Made by a program: the position numbers and the translations under genes
Assembly: GCA_003164305.1 (NCBI GenBank)
Contig: PLSZ01000380.1
Coordinates: 1 to 7,700, forward strand
DNA length: 7,700 nucleotides
Source of the DNA: Acetobacteraceae bacterium
GTDB taxonomy: Bacteria; Pseudomonadota; Alphaproteobacteria; Acetobacterales; Acetobacteraceae
Direction: 5' to 3'
Notes under the pieces: generated by a model
The model's database searches: none
The model's input: only the letters and a program-made list of their open reading frames with translations
Told to the model about the DNA's origin: nothing
Shown here: positions 1-5,892 of the stretch, piece by piece
Numbering within the stretch: the first letter of the stretch is position 1
Layout: each line of letters starts with the position of its first letter

Positions 1-30
1 AAATCGCTCTCTCCCGGTGTGTTCGTGCCG

Positions 31-57
31 ATGGTCCGGTCAAGCCGGACCATGACG
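31..57 (+). repeat. REP-like palindrome with GACG tag
   Basis: A perfect 9-bp stem (ATGGTCCGG at 31-39, CCGGACCAT at 45-53) with a five-base loop TCAAG is followed by GACG at 54-57. The same layout (9-bp stem, loop TCRAG, then GACG) occurs at 7254-7280 with a different but still fully paired stem. I read it as a member of the short extragenic palindrome families common in alphaproteobacteria. It lies outside any convincing gene. It could also be the terminator hairpin of a gene to the left of the window, but no T-run follows it. Confidence 0.7.
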
Positions 58-105
58 AGGGATGGAAGGTGCGACCCCGCTCGCCGTGCTATCTTAGCGC
101 CCATG

Positions 106-215
106 GGGTTGAGCCCGGGGCAGGCTCTGGACCGGCTAAGGGCGAGGCTCTCTGGTGGGTCCATCCTGCCCCGGGGGCAGAGCCCTGGCGGGTTTCGGGG
201 CGGTAGCCCTGACGC
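106..215. repeat. GC-rich structured intergenic segment upstream of prs
   Basis: The core is an imperfect hairpin: CCCGGGGCAGG (114-124) pairs perfectly with CCTGCCCCGGG (165-175). After a small internal loop, TGGACC (128-133) pairs with GGTCCA (158-163), giving 17 pairs around a 24-base loop. A competing pairing joins GGCTCTG (123-129) to CAGAGCC (178-184). Related words recur along the segment, such as AGGCTCT at 122 and 145 and GGGCG..CCCTG at 198-211, so it looks built from degenerate repeats. From memory it resembles GC-rich interspersed repeats of Acetobacteraceae. It could instead be a structured RNA or part of the prs leader, and I cannot assign it to a known RNA family. Confidence 0.45.
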
Positions 216-217
216 TT

Positions 218-256
218 GCCACTGCTCACTCCCAGTCGCGCGACCAGTGGCGCGAC
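218..256 (+). promoter_or_regulatory. Two mutually exclusive stems in the prs leader region
   Basis: GCCACTG (218-224) is the exact reverse complement of CAGTGGC (245-251). GTCGCGC (235-241) is the exact reverse complement of GCGCGAC (250-256), with an eight-base loop. The two 7-bp stems share bases 250-251, and the second loop contains most of the first stem's right arm, so both cannot form together. The prs start lies 77 bases downstream. This is compatible with a conformational switch or attenuator, but GC-rich DNA makes short stems by chance and no T-run follows. The functional reading is speculative. Confidence 0.25.
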
Positions 257-332
257 CGGCTGATTCCTGCTTAGAAGCGCCCTCGCCGCCCAGTACTTCC
301 GAGTCGATCCTCCAGCCCAACTGGCACCGCTC

Positions 333-1265
333 ATGAAAATTGTCGCATGCAACAGCAACCGTCCGCTCGCCGAGGCGGTCGCGGTCAACCTCGGCCTGAA
401 ACTCACGCAAGCCCAGATCCGCCGCTTCGCCGACATGGAAGTGTTCGTCGAGATCCTGGAAAACGTGCGCGGCGAGGACGTGTTCGTCATGCAGTCCACG
501 TCTTTCCCCGCGAACGACAACCTGATGGAGTTGCTGATCACGCTGGACGCGCTGCGGCGCGCCTCGGCGCGGCGGATCACCGCGGTCATCCCGTATTTCG
601 GCTACGCCCGCCAGGATCGCAAATCAGGCTCCCGCACCCCGATCAGCGCCAAGCTGGTGGCCAACCTGATCACCGAGGCGGGCGCCAACCGCGTGCTGAC
701 CATGGATCTGCACGCTGGCCAAATTCAGGGCTTTTTCGATATTCCGGTGGACAATCTGTTCGCGGCGCCGCTGTTCTCCCGCGACATTCAGGAGCAATAC
801 GCCGGCCGCGACCTGATGATCGTCTCGCCGGACGTCGGCGGCGTGGTGCGCGCCCGCGCCATCGCCAGCCGGCTCAACTGCGATTTGGCCATCATCGACA
901 AACGCCGCCAGCGGGCTGGCCATTCCGAGGTGATGAACGTGATCGGCGACGTCGAGGGCCGCGATTGCGTGCTGATCGACGACATCGTCGATTCCGGCGG
1001 CACCCACTGCAACGCGGCCAACGCGCTGATGGAGCACGGCGCCCGCTCGGCCAGCGCCTATGTCACGCATGGCGTGCTGTCGGGCGGCGCGGTGGCCCGG
1101 GTCGCCGGCTCCCCGGTCGAGATGATGACCATTACCGACTCCATCCAGGCGACCCGGGAGGTCGAGGAAGCCGGCAATATCCGCCAACTGACGATTGCTC
1201 CGCTGCTGGCCGAGGCCATGCGGCGCATCAGCGACGAATCATCGGTCAGCTCGCTGTTTGACTGA
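333..1265 (+). CDS. prs: Ribose-phosphate pyrophosphokinase (PRPP synthetase)
   Basis: This 310-residue cytosolic enzyme transfers pyrophosphate from ATP to ribose 5-phosphate. The product, PRPP, feeds purine, pyrimidine, NAD, histidine and tryptophan synthesis. The length is normal for class I bacterial enzymes. Visible signatures are [11 protein letters not shown] (31-41), the ATP-site YARQDRKS (91-98), the [17 protein letters not shown] block with the catalytic-region histidine (H127), [12 protein letters not shown] (164-175), the flexible-loop IDKRRQR (188-194), and the PRPP-binding loop [14 protein letters not shown] (211-224). The ADM variant of the usual DGE word is, as I recall, normal in alphaproteobacteria. 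The ATG at 333 begins [17 protein letters not shown], a typical family N-terminus. No clear ribosome-binding site precedes it, so initiation may be weak or structure-dependent. All motifs are intact. It appears to be a single gene behind a long structured leader. Confidence 0.97.
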   Translation: MKIVACNSNRPLAEAVAVNLGLKLTQAQIRRFADMEVFVEILENVRGEDVFVMQSTSFPANDNLMELLITLDALRRASARRITAVIPYFGYARQDRKSGSRTPISAKLVANLITEAGANRVLTMDLHAGQIQGFFDIPVDNLFAAPLFSRDIQEQYAGRDLMIVSPDVGGVVRARAIASRLNCDLAIIDKRRQRAGHSEVMNVIGDVEGRDCVLIDDIVDSGGTHCNAANALMEHGARSASAYVTHGVLSGGAVARVAGSPVEMMTITDSIQATREVEEAGNIRQLTIAPLLAEAMRRISDESSVSSLFD

Positions 1266-1278
1266 TCGCGGTCGCCAG

Positions 1279-1303
1279 AACCGCGGGATCCAGCGGGTTT
1301 TGA
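1279..1303 (+). terminator. Weak terminator-like hairpin after prs
   Basis: AACCGC (1279-1284) can pair with GCGGGTT (1293-1299) with one bulged G and an eight-base loop. The right arm runs into TTTT (1298-1301) and then GACC. It begins 14 bases after the prs stop, where a terminator would be expected. The stem is short and the T-run minimal, so this is only a candidate. Confidence 0.35.
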
Positions 1304-1392
1304 CCTGGAGCTTCGGCGCATGACACGATAGAAATGCACGGGCCGGTTGTGAACTCACGCTGACGCGTGTTACCAGCCCCACACTGGCCTCG

Positions 1393-1527
1393 CGCTGAAG
1401 CACGCTGCTCATCGCGATGTTACGAAGCATGCCGGAATCGGCGGTGTCATATAAAACGCCGGCATCGGCGGTATTCCGAAGCACGCCGTATTCGGCGAGA
1501 TTACGCGGCACGCCGAACCCGGCGATG
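1393..1527. repeat. 27-bp imperfect tandem repeat, five units, with internal palindromes
   Basis: Units start at 1393, 1420, 1447, 1474 and 1501. The consensus runs TTNCGAAGCACGCCG, then three or four variable bases, then TCGGCGRTG. The last four units each hold a palindrome of (C/T)GCCG, four loop bases and CGGCG: 1430-1443, 1457-1470, 1484-1497 and 1511-1524. The arms are nearly invariant while the loops differ (GAAT, GCAT, TATT, AACC). The first unit is degenerate and a more decayed copy may precede it at 1366-1392. The period is divisible by three, so several frames on both strands stay open and give nine-residue peptide repeats. The array ends 22 bases before the bactofilin start, placing it in the promoter or 5' leader. 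It may be a hairpin array, a set of protein-binding sites, or an expanded intergenic repeat. Confidence 0.8.
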
Positions 1528-1549
1528 CCGTCAGGCATATGGGGTGATC

Positions 1550-2305
1550 GTGTTCAAACGCCGCAAACCCGAACCGCCGCCCGCGCCGCCCCCGGCGCGT
1601 GGCCATGTCATCGCCTCCGGCCCAGCCGCTCCAGGCGAGACCCGGCCGGAGCCTCGGCCCGATGTCCGGGGCGATCAACAGCGGGGCATTTTCGACGCGC
1701 CCGCGAACGCGCCGGCCGGCAAGGGCGGCGCCGATCTCTCGCTCGCCATCCCGGCGGTGCCGGAAACCTCGACCCAACAACCTTTCCCGGTGGTTCCCAC
1801 GCCGCCGCAGCCCAAGGAACTCCTCATGTCCCGTCCGCCTATGCAACCGACCCCGACATCGCCGACGACGCCCATGGGCGGTGCCCAAAGCATGGCTCGC
1901 ACGCCGATGGCGCCCGCACGCATGCCCCCGCAGGGCGGTGAGCGCCGGACCCTGGTGGTTGGCCGAGGCATCAGCGTGCAAGGCACCATCACCGACGCCG
2001 AACGCCTGGTGGTGGAGGGTACGGTCGAGGCATCCTCGCTCAACGCGGCCGAGTTGCAGATCGCTCAGGGCGGTGTGCTGAAGGGCCAGGTGGAGGTCGA
2101 GGACGCGGAGATTTCCGGCCTGATGGACGGTATTCTGACGGTCAAGGGCAGCCTGGTGCTGCGCGGATCCGGCCAGGTGATCGGCGAGGCCCGCTGCCGC
2201 AGGCTGCAGGTCGAAGAGGGCGGTCAGTTGAGCGGCAAGATCAGCATGATCACCGACGCCGCCCCGGCGCCGCACACGCCGGCCGAGCACGACGCCGCGG
2301 GCTGA
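1550..2305 (+). CDS. Bactofilin (polymer-forming cytoskeletal protein) with long proline-rich N-terminus
   Basis: Residues about 133-233 form the bactofilin domain, a right-handed beta-helix that polymerises without nucleotide. It begins RTLVVGRGISVQGTI, and the repeating hydrophobic/glycine ladder continues through LVVEGTVEA, EISGLMDGILTVKG and GGQLSGKI. Bactofilins act in cell shape, stalk formation, polarity or wall-enzyme placement, usually at the inner membrane. I prefer the GTG at 1550 because it gives MFKRRKPEP: bactofilins such as Caulobacter BacA start with a short MF-plus-basic membrane-targeting peptide. GGGGTGATC (1541-1549) directly upstream fits the 16S tail. The result is 251 residues with about 130 of proline-rich, probably disordered sequence before the domain, longer than usual. 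Alternatives are GTG 1544 (two residues more) and ATG 1826 (159 residues), the latter behind AAGGAA at ideal spacing. No peptidase or second bactofilin gene adjoins it. The family call is firm, the start uncertain. Confidence 0.88.
   Translation: MFKRRKPEPPPAPPPARGHVIASGPAAPGETRPEPRPDVRGDQQRGIFDAPANAPAGKGGADLSLAIPAVPETSTQQPFPVVPTPPQPKELLMSRPPMQPTPTSPTTPMGGAQSMARTPMAPARMPPQGGERRTLVVGRGISVQGTITDAERLVVEGTVEASSLNAAELQIAQGGVLKGQVEVEDAEISGLMDGILTVKGSLVLRGSGQVIGEARCRRLQVEEGGQLSGKISMITDAAPAPHTPAEHDAAG
1814..1828 (+). promoter_or_regulatory. Internal ribosome-binding site and ATG within the bactofilin gene
   Basis: AAGGAA at 1814-1819, a six-base spacer and an in-frame ATG at 1826 form the best-looking initiation site in this gene. 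Starting here gives a 159-residue protein, close to common bactofilin lengths, without the basic MFKRRK tip and most of the proline-rich tail. It is either the true start or a second start giving a shorter isoform. Confidence 0.45.
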
Positions 2306-2329
2306 GACCGGAGGAAGCGTCGGTGCTCC

Positions 2330-2346
2330 GCCCCGAACCCCGGGGC
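2330..2346. terminator. Hairpin in the convergent junction of bactofilin and substrate-binding protein genes
   Basis: GCCCC (2330-2334) and GGGGC (2342-2346) form a 5-bp stem in the 45-base gap between two genes that meet tail to tail. It is placed to serve either strand, but neither side has a T-run, so an intrinsic terminator is not well supported. Confidence 0.25.
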
Positions 2347-2350
2347 TGCC

Positions 2351-3559
2351 TCAGGTCTTCACCAGCGGGCAGGCGGCCTCGGACAGCGGGCGCCACGCCT
2401 CCTCCGCCGGCGTCGTCACGATCGGTTTATACAAATCCCACTCGTGCCGGCTTTCCGCGGGTTGCTTCACCTCGAACAGAAACACCGGATGGATCTTGCG
2501 CCCGTCCTCGCGAATTCGGCCCGGACCGAAACAATCGTCGTCGGTGGGCATCGCCTTCATGCGGGCGACTGTCGCCGCGCCGCTGGCCTTCGCGGCCGCC
2601 GCTCCCATCGCGGTCACCGCCTTCAAATAATGCAAGGTGCAGGAGTAATTGCCGGCCTGCGACATATTCGGCCACAGCGTCACTTTATCTTTAATCCTGT
2701 TCTGAAACGACCGCGTGCGGTCGTTGAGGTCCCAGTAGTAAGTTTCCGACAGCCGCAGCCCTTGCGCGATTTCCAACCCGATCGAGTGTACGTCGGTGGA
2801 ATATGCGATCAGCGCGGCCAGGTTCATGGTTTTCTGCACACCGAACTCGTGCGCCTGCTTGACGATGTTAACCAGATCGTTGCCGGCGCCGGAGATGCCG
2901 AGGATCTTCGCGCCAGACGCCTTGGCTTCCACCAGCGGCGCGGAGAAATCCGACGTCTCGGGGAACGGATACAGCCGTGCTCCCTTGATCGTGCCGCCGG
3001 CGGCTTCGACGAAATGAGTCGTATCGCGCTGAAACGCCAGCCCGGCGGCATAATTGGGGGTGATGAAAAACCACGTGTCGCCGCCGGCTTTCACCATCGC
3101 GCCGCCGGTCGAGCGCGCCTCCATGAACGTATCGTAAACCCAATGGATGGTGTTCGGCGTGCACGCCTTGCCGGTCAGGTCCGACGTCGCGGTGCTGGTC
3201 GGGACAAATACCTTATCGCGCTCTTTGCAAATCGAGTTGATCGCCAGCGCGACCGCCGACGACGCACCGTCCTGGATGAAATCGACGCCGTCCTGATCGA
3301 TCCATTGTTTCGCGATCGCCGCGCCGACATCGGGCTTGTTCTGGTGGTCCGCGGTCAACACCTCCACATCGAAACCGCCCGGTGCGAATTCCCGAATCGC
3401 CTGACGGGTGCAGGCGATACTGGTGGGGCCGTTGACATCGCGATAAACGCCGGACTGATCGTTGATCACCCCGATGCGAATGACCGGGCGCGTTTGCGCG
3501 CGGGCACCGATGGGCGCGGCGGCGGTGGCGGCGAGCATGGATCGGCGTGAGAGTTTCAT
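2351..3559 (-). CDS. ABC transporter substrate-binding protein, branched-chain amino acid (LivJ-like) type
   Basis: This is a 402-residue periplasmic solute receptor of the type I fold (Peripla_BP_6 family). These proteins capture amino acids, amides, aromatic acids or similar solutes for an ABC importer. The N-terminus MKLSRRSMLAATAAAPIGARA carries a twin-arginine-like SRRSMLA motif with a likely cleavage after residue 21. The mature part opens VIRIGVINDQSGVYRDVNG (26-44), the family's usual first strand and ligand loop. The ATG at 3559 is chosen because the signal peptide begins there and AGGGAG lies about ten bases upstream. The open frame continues 40 codons further, but that extension looks unlike protein. 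It reads toward the bactofilin gene and lies 271 bases beyond rsmA. No permease or ATPase gene is visible, so it may be an orphan receptor serving a distant transporter. The ligand cannot be told from sequence. Confidence 0.9.
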   Translation of the reverse strand: MKLSRRSMLAATAAAPIGARAQTRPVIRIGVINDQSGVYRDVNGPTSIACTRQAIREFAPGGFDVEVLTADHQNKPDVGAAIAKQWIDQDGVDFIQDGASSAVALAINSICKERDKVFVPTSTATSDLTGKACTPNTIHWVYDTFMEARSTGGAMVKAGGDTWFFITPNYAAGLAFQRDTTHFVEAAGGTIKGARLYPFPETSDFSAPLVEAKASGAKILGISGAGNDLVNIVKQAHEFGVQKTMNLAALIAYSTDVHSIGLEIAQGLRLSETYYWDLNDRTRSFQNRIKDKVTLWPNMSQAGNYSCTLHYLKAVTAMGAAAAKASGAATVARMKAMPTDDDCFGPGRIREDGRKIHPVFLFEVKQPAESRHEWDLYKPIVTTPAEEAWRPLSEAACPLVKT

Positions 3560-3830
3560 GGTTTGGTGTCTCCCTGGGGGTCGCGCATCTGGCGGCGCGT
3601 TCGACGTCCTGGTGTGGTTTACCACTTTGCCAGCCGATTGGCATACCGGCGGACGAAGCGCGCACGAATGTGTTGCCATCGGAACATCTATGATCTTCGC
3701 CCATCGTGGGGATATCGATGGCTGGGCCTGACATGGCCTGACTCCGCACGTGCCGCGATAGACGCCGGCTCAAGGCCAGCCATGGCGAAAAACCGCCCAT
3801 CGCCAGGCGTGACCTGCGCGTTCCAGAATA
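3560..3830. other. Intergenic region between rsmA and the substrate-binding protein gene
   Basis: I see no convincing gene in these 271 bases. They should hold the rsmA 3' end and the promoter of the substrate-binding protein gene, both on the minus strand. Two palindromes stand out: GTGGTTTACCAC at 3614-3625 and CCATCG/CGATGG at 3701-3706/3716-3721. Near the rsmA end, ATGGCG (3782-3787) can pair with CGCCCAT (3794-3800) with one bulge, but no T-run follows on the minus strand, so it is a poor terminator. No clear -35/-10 pair could be assigned. Confidence 0.5.
3614..3625. promoter_or_regulatory. Candidate operator palindrome upstream of the substrate-binding protein gene
   Basis: GTGGT and ACCAC flank two T bases, forming a 12-bp perfect palindrome ending 55 bases before the start codon at 3559. 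This is a typical position for a regulator site overlapping or next to a promoter. The GGT..ACC half-sites loosely recall GntR- or LacI-type operators, but the spacing does not match a consensus I know well. No regulator gene is in the window. Confidence 0.3.
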
Positions 3831-4673
3831 TCACAACAATCGCGCCAGTCGATCGAACTCCATCACGCTCAACGTCTCCGCCCGCCGGTCCGGCGCGATA
3901 TCGGCACGCTTCAATAACGTTTCGCCGCCGAGCTGTTTCAACGCCCCCCGCAACATCTTCCGGCGTTGTCCGAACGCCGCCGCGGTCAGCCGTTCCATCG
4001 CGGCGAACAACGCCGGCGGCGGCTGCTCCGCGCGCGGCGTCAGCACCACCACCGCCGACCACACCTTCGGCGGCGGCACGAACGCGGTGGGAGGCAGCCG
4101 CACGGCGATGTGGCCCTCGCAAATCCACCCGGCCAGCACCGACAGCCGTCCGTAGGCTTCGGTGTCCGGCGTGGCGACGATCCGCTCGGCCACTTCGCGC
4201 TGGAACATCAGAGTCATCCGCTCATACGCCGAGGCCTGCCGCAGCCAGCGCACCAACAGCGGCGATGCGACGTTGTAAGGCAGGTTCGCGATGATTTGCC
4301 GCGGCGCCGGCAGCAGATCCGGCAGGTCGACCTTCATCGCGTCGGCTTCCATGACGCTCAGCCGGCCGCCGGAGATCACCGCCAGCGCTTCGATCGCGGC
4401 CACCGCCCGCTTGTCCAACTCGATCGCGACGATCCGCGCCGCGCCGCTGGCCAGCAACGCGCGGGTCAATCCGCCGGGACCGGGCCCGATCTCGATCACA
4501 TTGCGCCCGTCCAGATCACCGGCGGCGCGCACGATCAGCGCGGTCAGGTTGCCGTCCAACAGAAAGTGCTGGCCCAGTGAATGGCGGGCGGCGAGGCCAT
4601 GGGTTGCGATGACGTCGCGCAAAGGGGGAAGCCCGGCGGGAAGCAGGGGAGGAAAATCGACCTTGTCAGGCAT
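3831..4673 (-). CDS. rsmA: 16S rRNA (adenine1518-N6/adenine1519-N6)-dimethyltransferase
   Basis: RsmA (KsgA) uses S-adenosylmethionine to dimethylate two adjacent adenines in helix 45 of 16S rRNA, a late check in 30S assembly; loss gives kasugamycin resistance. The 280-residue length is normal. Visible signatures are HSLGQHFLLD (31-40), the SAM-binding EIGPGPGG (61-68), the acidic AIELDKR (83-89), EADAMK (109-114), the catalytic NLPY (130-133), VPPPKVWS (199-206) and the C-terminal FGQRRKMLRGAL (234-245). GQHFL replaces the more familiar GQNFL, a variant I recall in other alphaproteobacteria. The start at 4673 gives MPDKVDFPPL about 30 residues before GQHFL. The frame is open 38 codons further, but that stretch overlaps lptF. 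In many alphaproteobacteria this gene follows lptD-surA-pdxA; here it is divergent from lptF instead. Confidence 0.96.
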   Translation of the reverse strand: MPDKVDFPPLLPAGLPPLRDVIATHGLAARHSLGQHFLLDGNLTALIVRAAGDLDGRNVIEIGPGPGGLTRALLASGAARIVAIELDKRAVAAIEALAVISGGRLSVMEADAMKVDLPDLLPAPRQIIANLPYNVASPLLVRWLRQASAYERMTLMFQREVAERIVATPDTEAYGRLSVLAGWICEGHIAVRLPPTAFVPPPKVWSAVVVLTPRAEQPPPALFAAMERLTAAAFGQRRKMLRGALKQLGGETLLKRADIAPDRRAETLSVMEFDRLARLL

Positions 4674-4734
4674 GGCGGCCAAACGTGATCCGGCCTGGCT
4701 TGCATCGGCCTCGCCCGTGCCGCAGAAAAGCGCC
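4671..4734. promoter_or_regulatory. Divergent start region between rsmA and lptF
   Basis: Only 61 bases separate the rsmA start (minus strand, 4673) from the chosen lptF start (4735), so both promoters must lie here or inside the opposite gene. The palindrome CATG at 4671-4674 supplies the rsmA ATG on one strand and an in-frame lptF ATG (4672) on the other. I see no strong -35/-10 pair and no strong ribosome-binding site for either gene. Confidence 0.5.
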
Positions 4735-5892
4735 ATGCGGCTGCTCCCCGGTTTTCCCCCTTTGGCCACCAGGCTCGACCGGTACATTTTCCGTCAGCTG
4801 TTCTGGTCGCTGATCGCCGTCACCGCGGGGCTGACGGCGCTGATCTGGCTGACGCAATCGCTGCGGTTCGTCGAGTTGGTGGTTAATCGCGGCCTCTCCT
4901 TACTCGTGTTCATGCGCCTGACCGGGCTTTTGATCCCCAGCTTCATCGCCGTCATCCTGCCGATTACCACCTATGTGGTGATCCAGTTCATCTATCAACG
5001 CCTGGCGGGCGATCGCGAGGTCACGGTGATGCGCGCCGCCGGCCTCTCGCCGTTCGCCCTGGCGCGGCCGGCTTTGGCCGTGGCGCTGGTCGCCACCGCC
5101 GCCGGCTATTGGCTGAACCTGGAGGCCGTGCCTGATACCCTCGCCGCATTTCGCGAATTCCAGTGGGAAATCCGCAACAAGGTGGCGGCGTTCCTGTTGC
5201 AGGAAGGGGTGTTCACCTCGATCTCCGACAAGCTGGTGGTCTATGTGCGCAGCCGCACGCCCGACGGGTCGCTGCACGGCATCCTGGTCGATGACGCCCG
5301 CGATCCGACGATCCACGCCACCGTCCTGGCCGAGTCGGGCCAACTCATGGAAGGCACCAACGGGCCGCGCGTGTTGCTGATGAACGGCAGCCGGGAGGAA
5401 ATCGACCGCCAGACCGGCCGGCTGAACATGCTGACCTTCTCGCAGAACGAAATCGATCTGGCCGACGCCTCCGGCCCCGAGGGCGAACGTCCGGCGGATA
5501 TGTCCGAGGTTGGCATTGGCGAATTGCTCCATCCGCGGCTGGCTTTGCCGCGCGACGTCCCGAAATGGATCGCCGAGGCGCATAAGCGGCTGGCTGGCCC
5601 GCTGGCCTCGGTCTCCTATGCGCTGGTGGCGCTGGTCTCCGTGCTGATGGGCGCGTTCCAGCGTCATGGCGGATTTCTGCGGCCGCTGACGTCCGTGCTG
5701 GCCGTGGTCCTGCTGGTCGCTCTGGGCTTGACCATCGACGGGCTGGCGGCGCGCGACAACGCGTTGATCCCGTTGATCTGGGTACGCGCTGTGCTGCCGG
5801 GCATCGTCTGTGCCGTTCTGCTGTTCGCGCCCTTGCCGCGGCAATGGCGACCCTGGGCGCGCGGCGGGGCGAACGCCGGTGCCGCCGCGTGA
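4735..5892 (+). CDS. lptF: LPS export ABC transporter permease LptF
   Basis: LptF pairs with LptG in the inner-membrane LptB2FG complex, which extracts lipopolysaccharide and passes it to the LptC-A-D bridge. The 385-residue protein has the YjgP/YjgQ layout: an amphipathic start with LDRYIFRQLFWSL (14-26), three membrane segments (about 24-48, 64-94 and 116-136), a periplasmic beta-jellyroll domain (about 140-290), and three more membrane segments (about 295-315, 325-345 and 353-375). The cytoplasmic loop GDREVTVMRAAGLSP (102-116) matches the coupling-helix region that contacts LptB. The start at 4735 places LDRYIFRQ near the N-terminus as in homologues. ATG 4672 would add 21 residues reading MAAKRDPAWLAS, and the open frame runs back to 4291 inside rsmA, which I reject. 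Its stop overlaps the lptG start, so the two are co-translated. LptB is not in the window. Confidence 0.94.
   Translation: MRLLPGFPPLATRLDRYIFRQLFWSLIAVTAGLTALIWLTQSLRFVELVVNRGLSLLVFMRLTGLLIPSFIAVILPITTYVVIQFIYQRLAGDREVTVMRAAGLSPFALARPALAVALVATAAGYWLNLEAVPDTLAAFREFQWEIRNKVAAFLLQEGVFTSISDKLVVYVRSRTPDGSLHGILVDDARDPTIHATVLAESGQLMEGTNGPRVLLMNGSREEIDRQTGRLNMLTFSQNEIDLADASGPEGERPADMSEVGIGELLHPRLALPRDVPKWIAEAHKRLAGPLASVSYALVALVSVLMGAFQRHGGFLRPLTSVLAVVLLVALGLTIDGLAARDNALIPLIWVRAVLPGIVCAVLLFAPLPRQWRPWARGGANAGAAA

Noticed and set aside
106..332. 6S RNA, SRP RNA, RNase P RNA or cobalamin riboswitch upstream of prs
   Set aside because: Strong pairing and a GCCACTG word suggested these, but the other conserved motifs of each family are absent. 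I keep only an unassigned structured segment.
19..336. 105-residue plus-strand reading frame before prs
   Set aside because: It runs through the palindrome and GC-rich repeats, has biased low-complexity composition, overlaps the prs start, and matches no family I recognise.
1393..1527. Possible CRISPR array
   Set aside because: The 27-bp units abut with no unique spacers between them, vary from unit to unit, and no cas gene is nearby.
2444..3550. 368-residue plus-strand reading frame opposite the substrate-binding protein gene
   Set aside because: It is antisense to a well-supported gene, rich in Arg, Gly and His as GC-rich shadow frames are, with no domain or ribosome-binding site.
3560..3679. 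40-residue N-terminal extension of the substrate-binding protein
   Set aside because: The Tat-like signal peptide must be at the N-terminus, and a good ribosome-binding site precedes the ATG at 3559.
4291..4734. 148-residue N-terminal extension of LptF
   Set aside because: It is antisense to conserved rsmA sequence, and LptF homologues begin shortly before the LDRYIFRQ motif.
4900..5844. 314-residue minus-strand reading frame opposite lptF
   Set aside because: It is antisense to clear LptF coding sequence and full of Gln, Arg, Gly and His, typical of a shadow frame.
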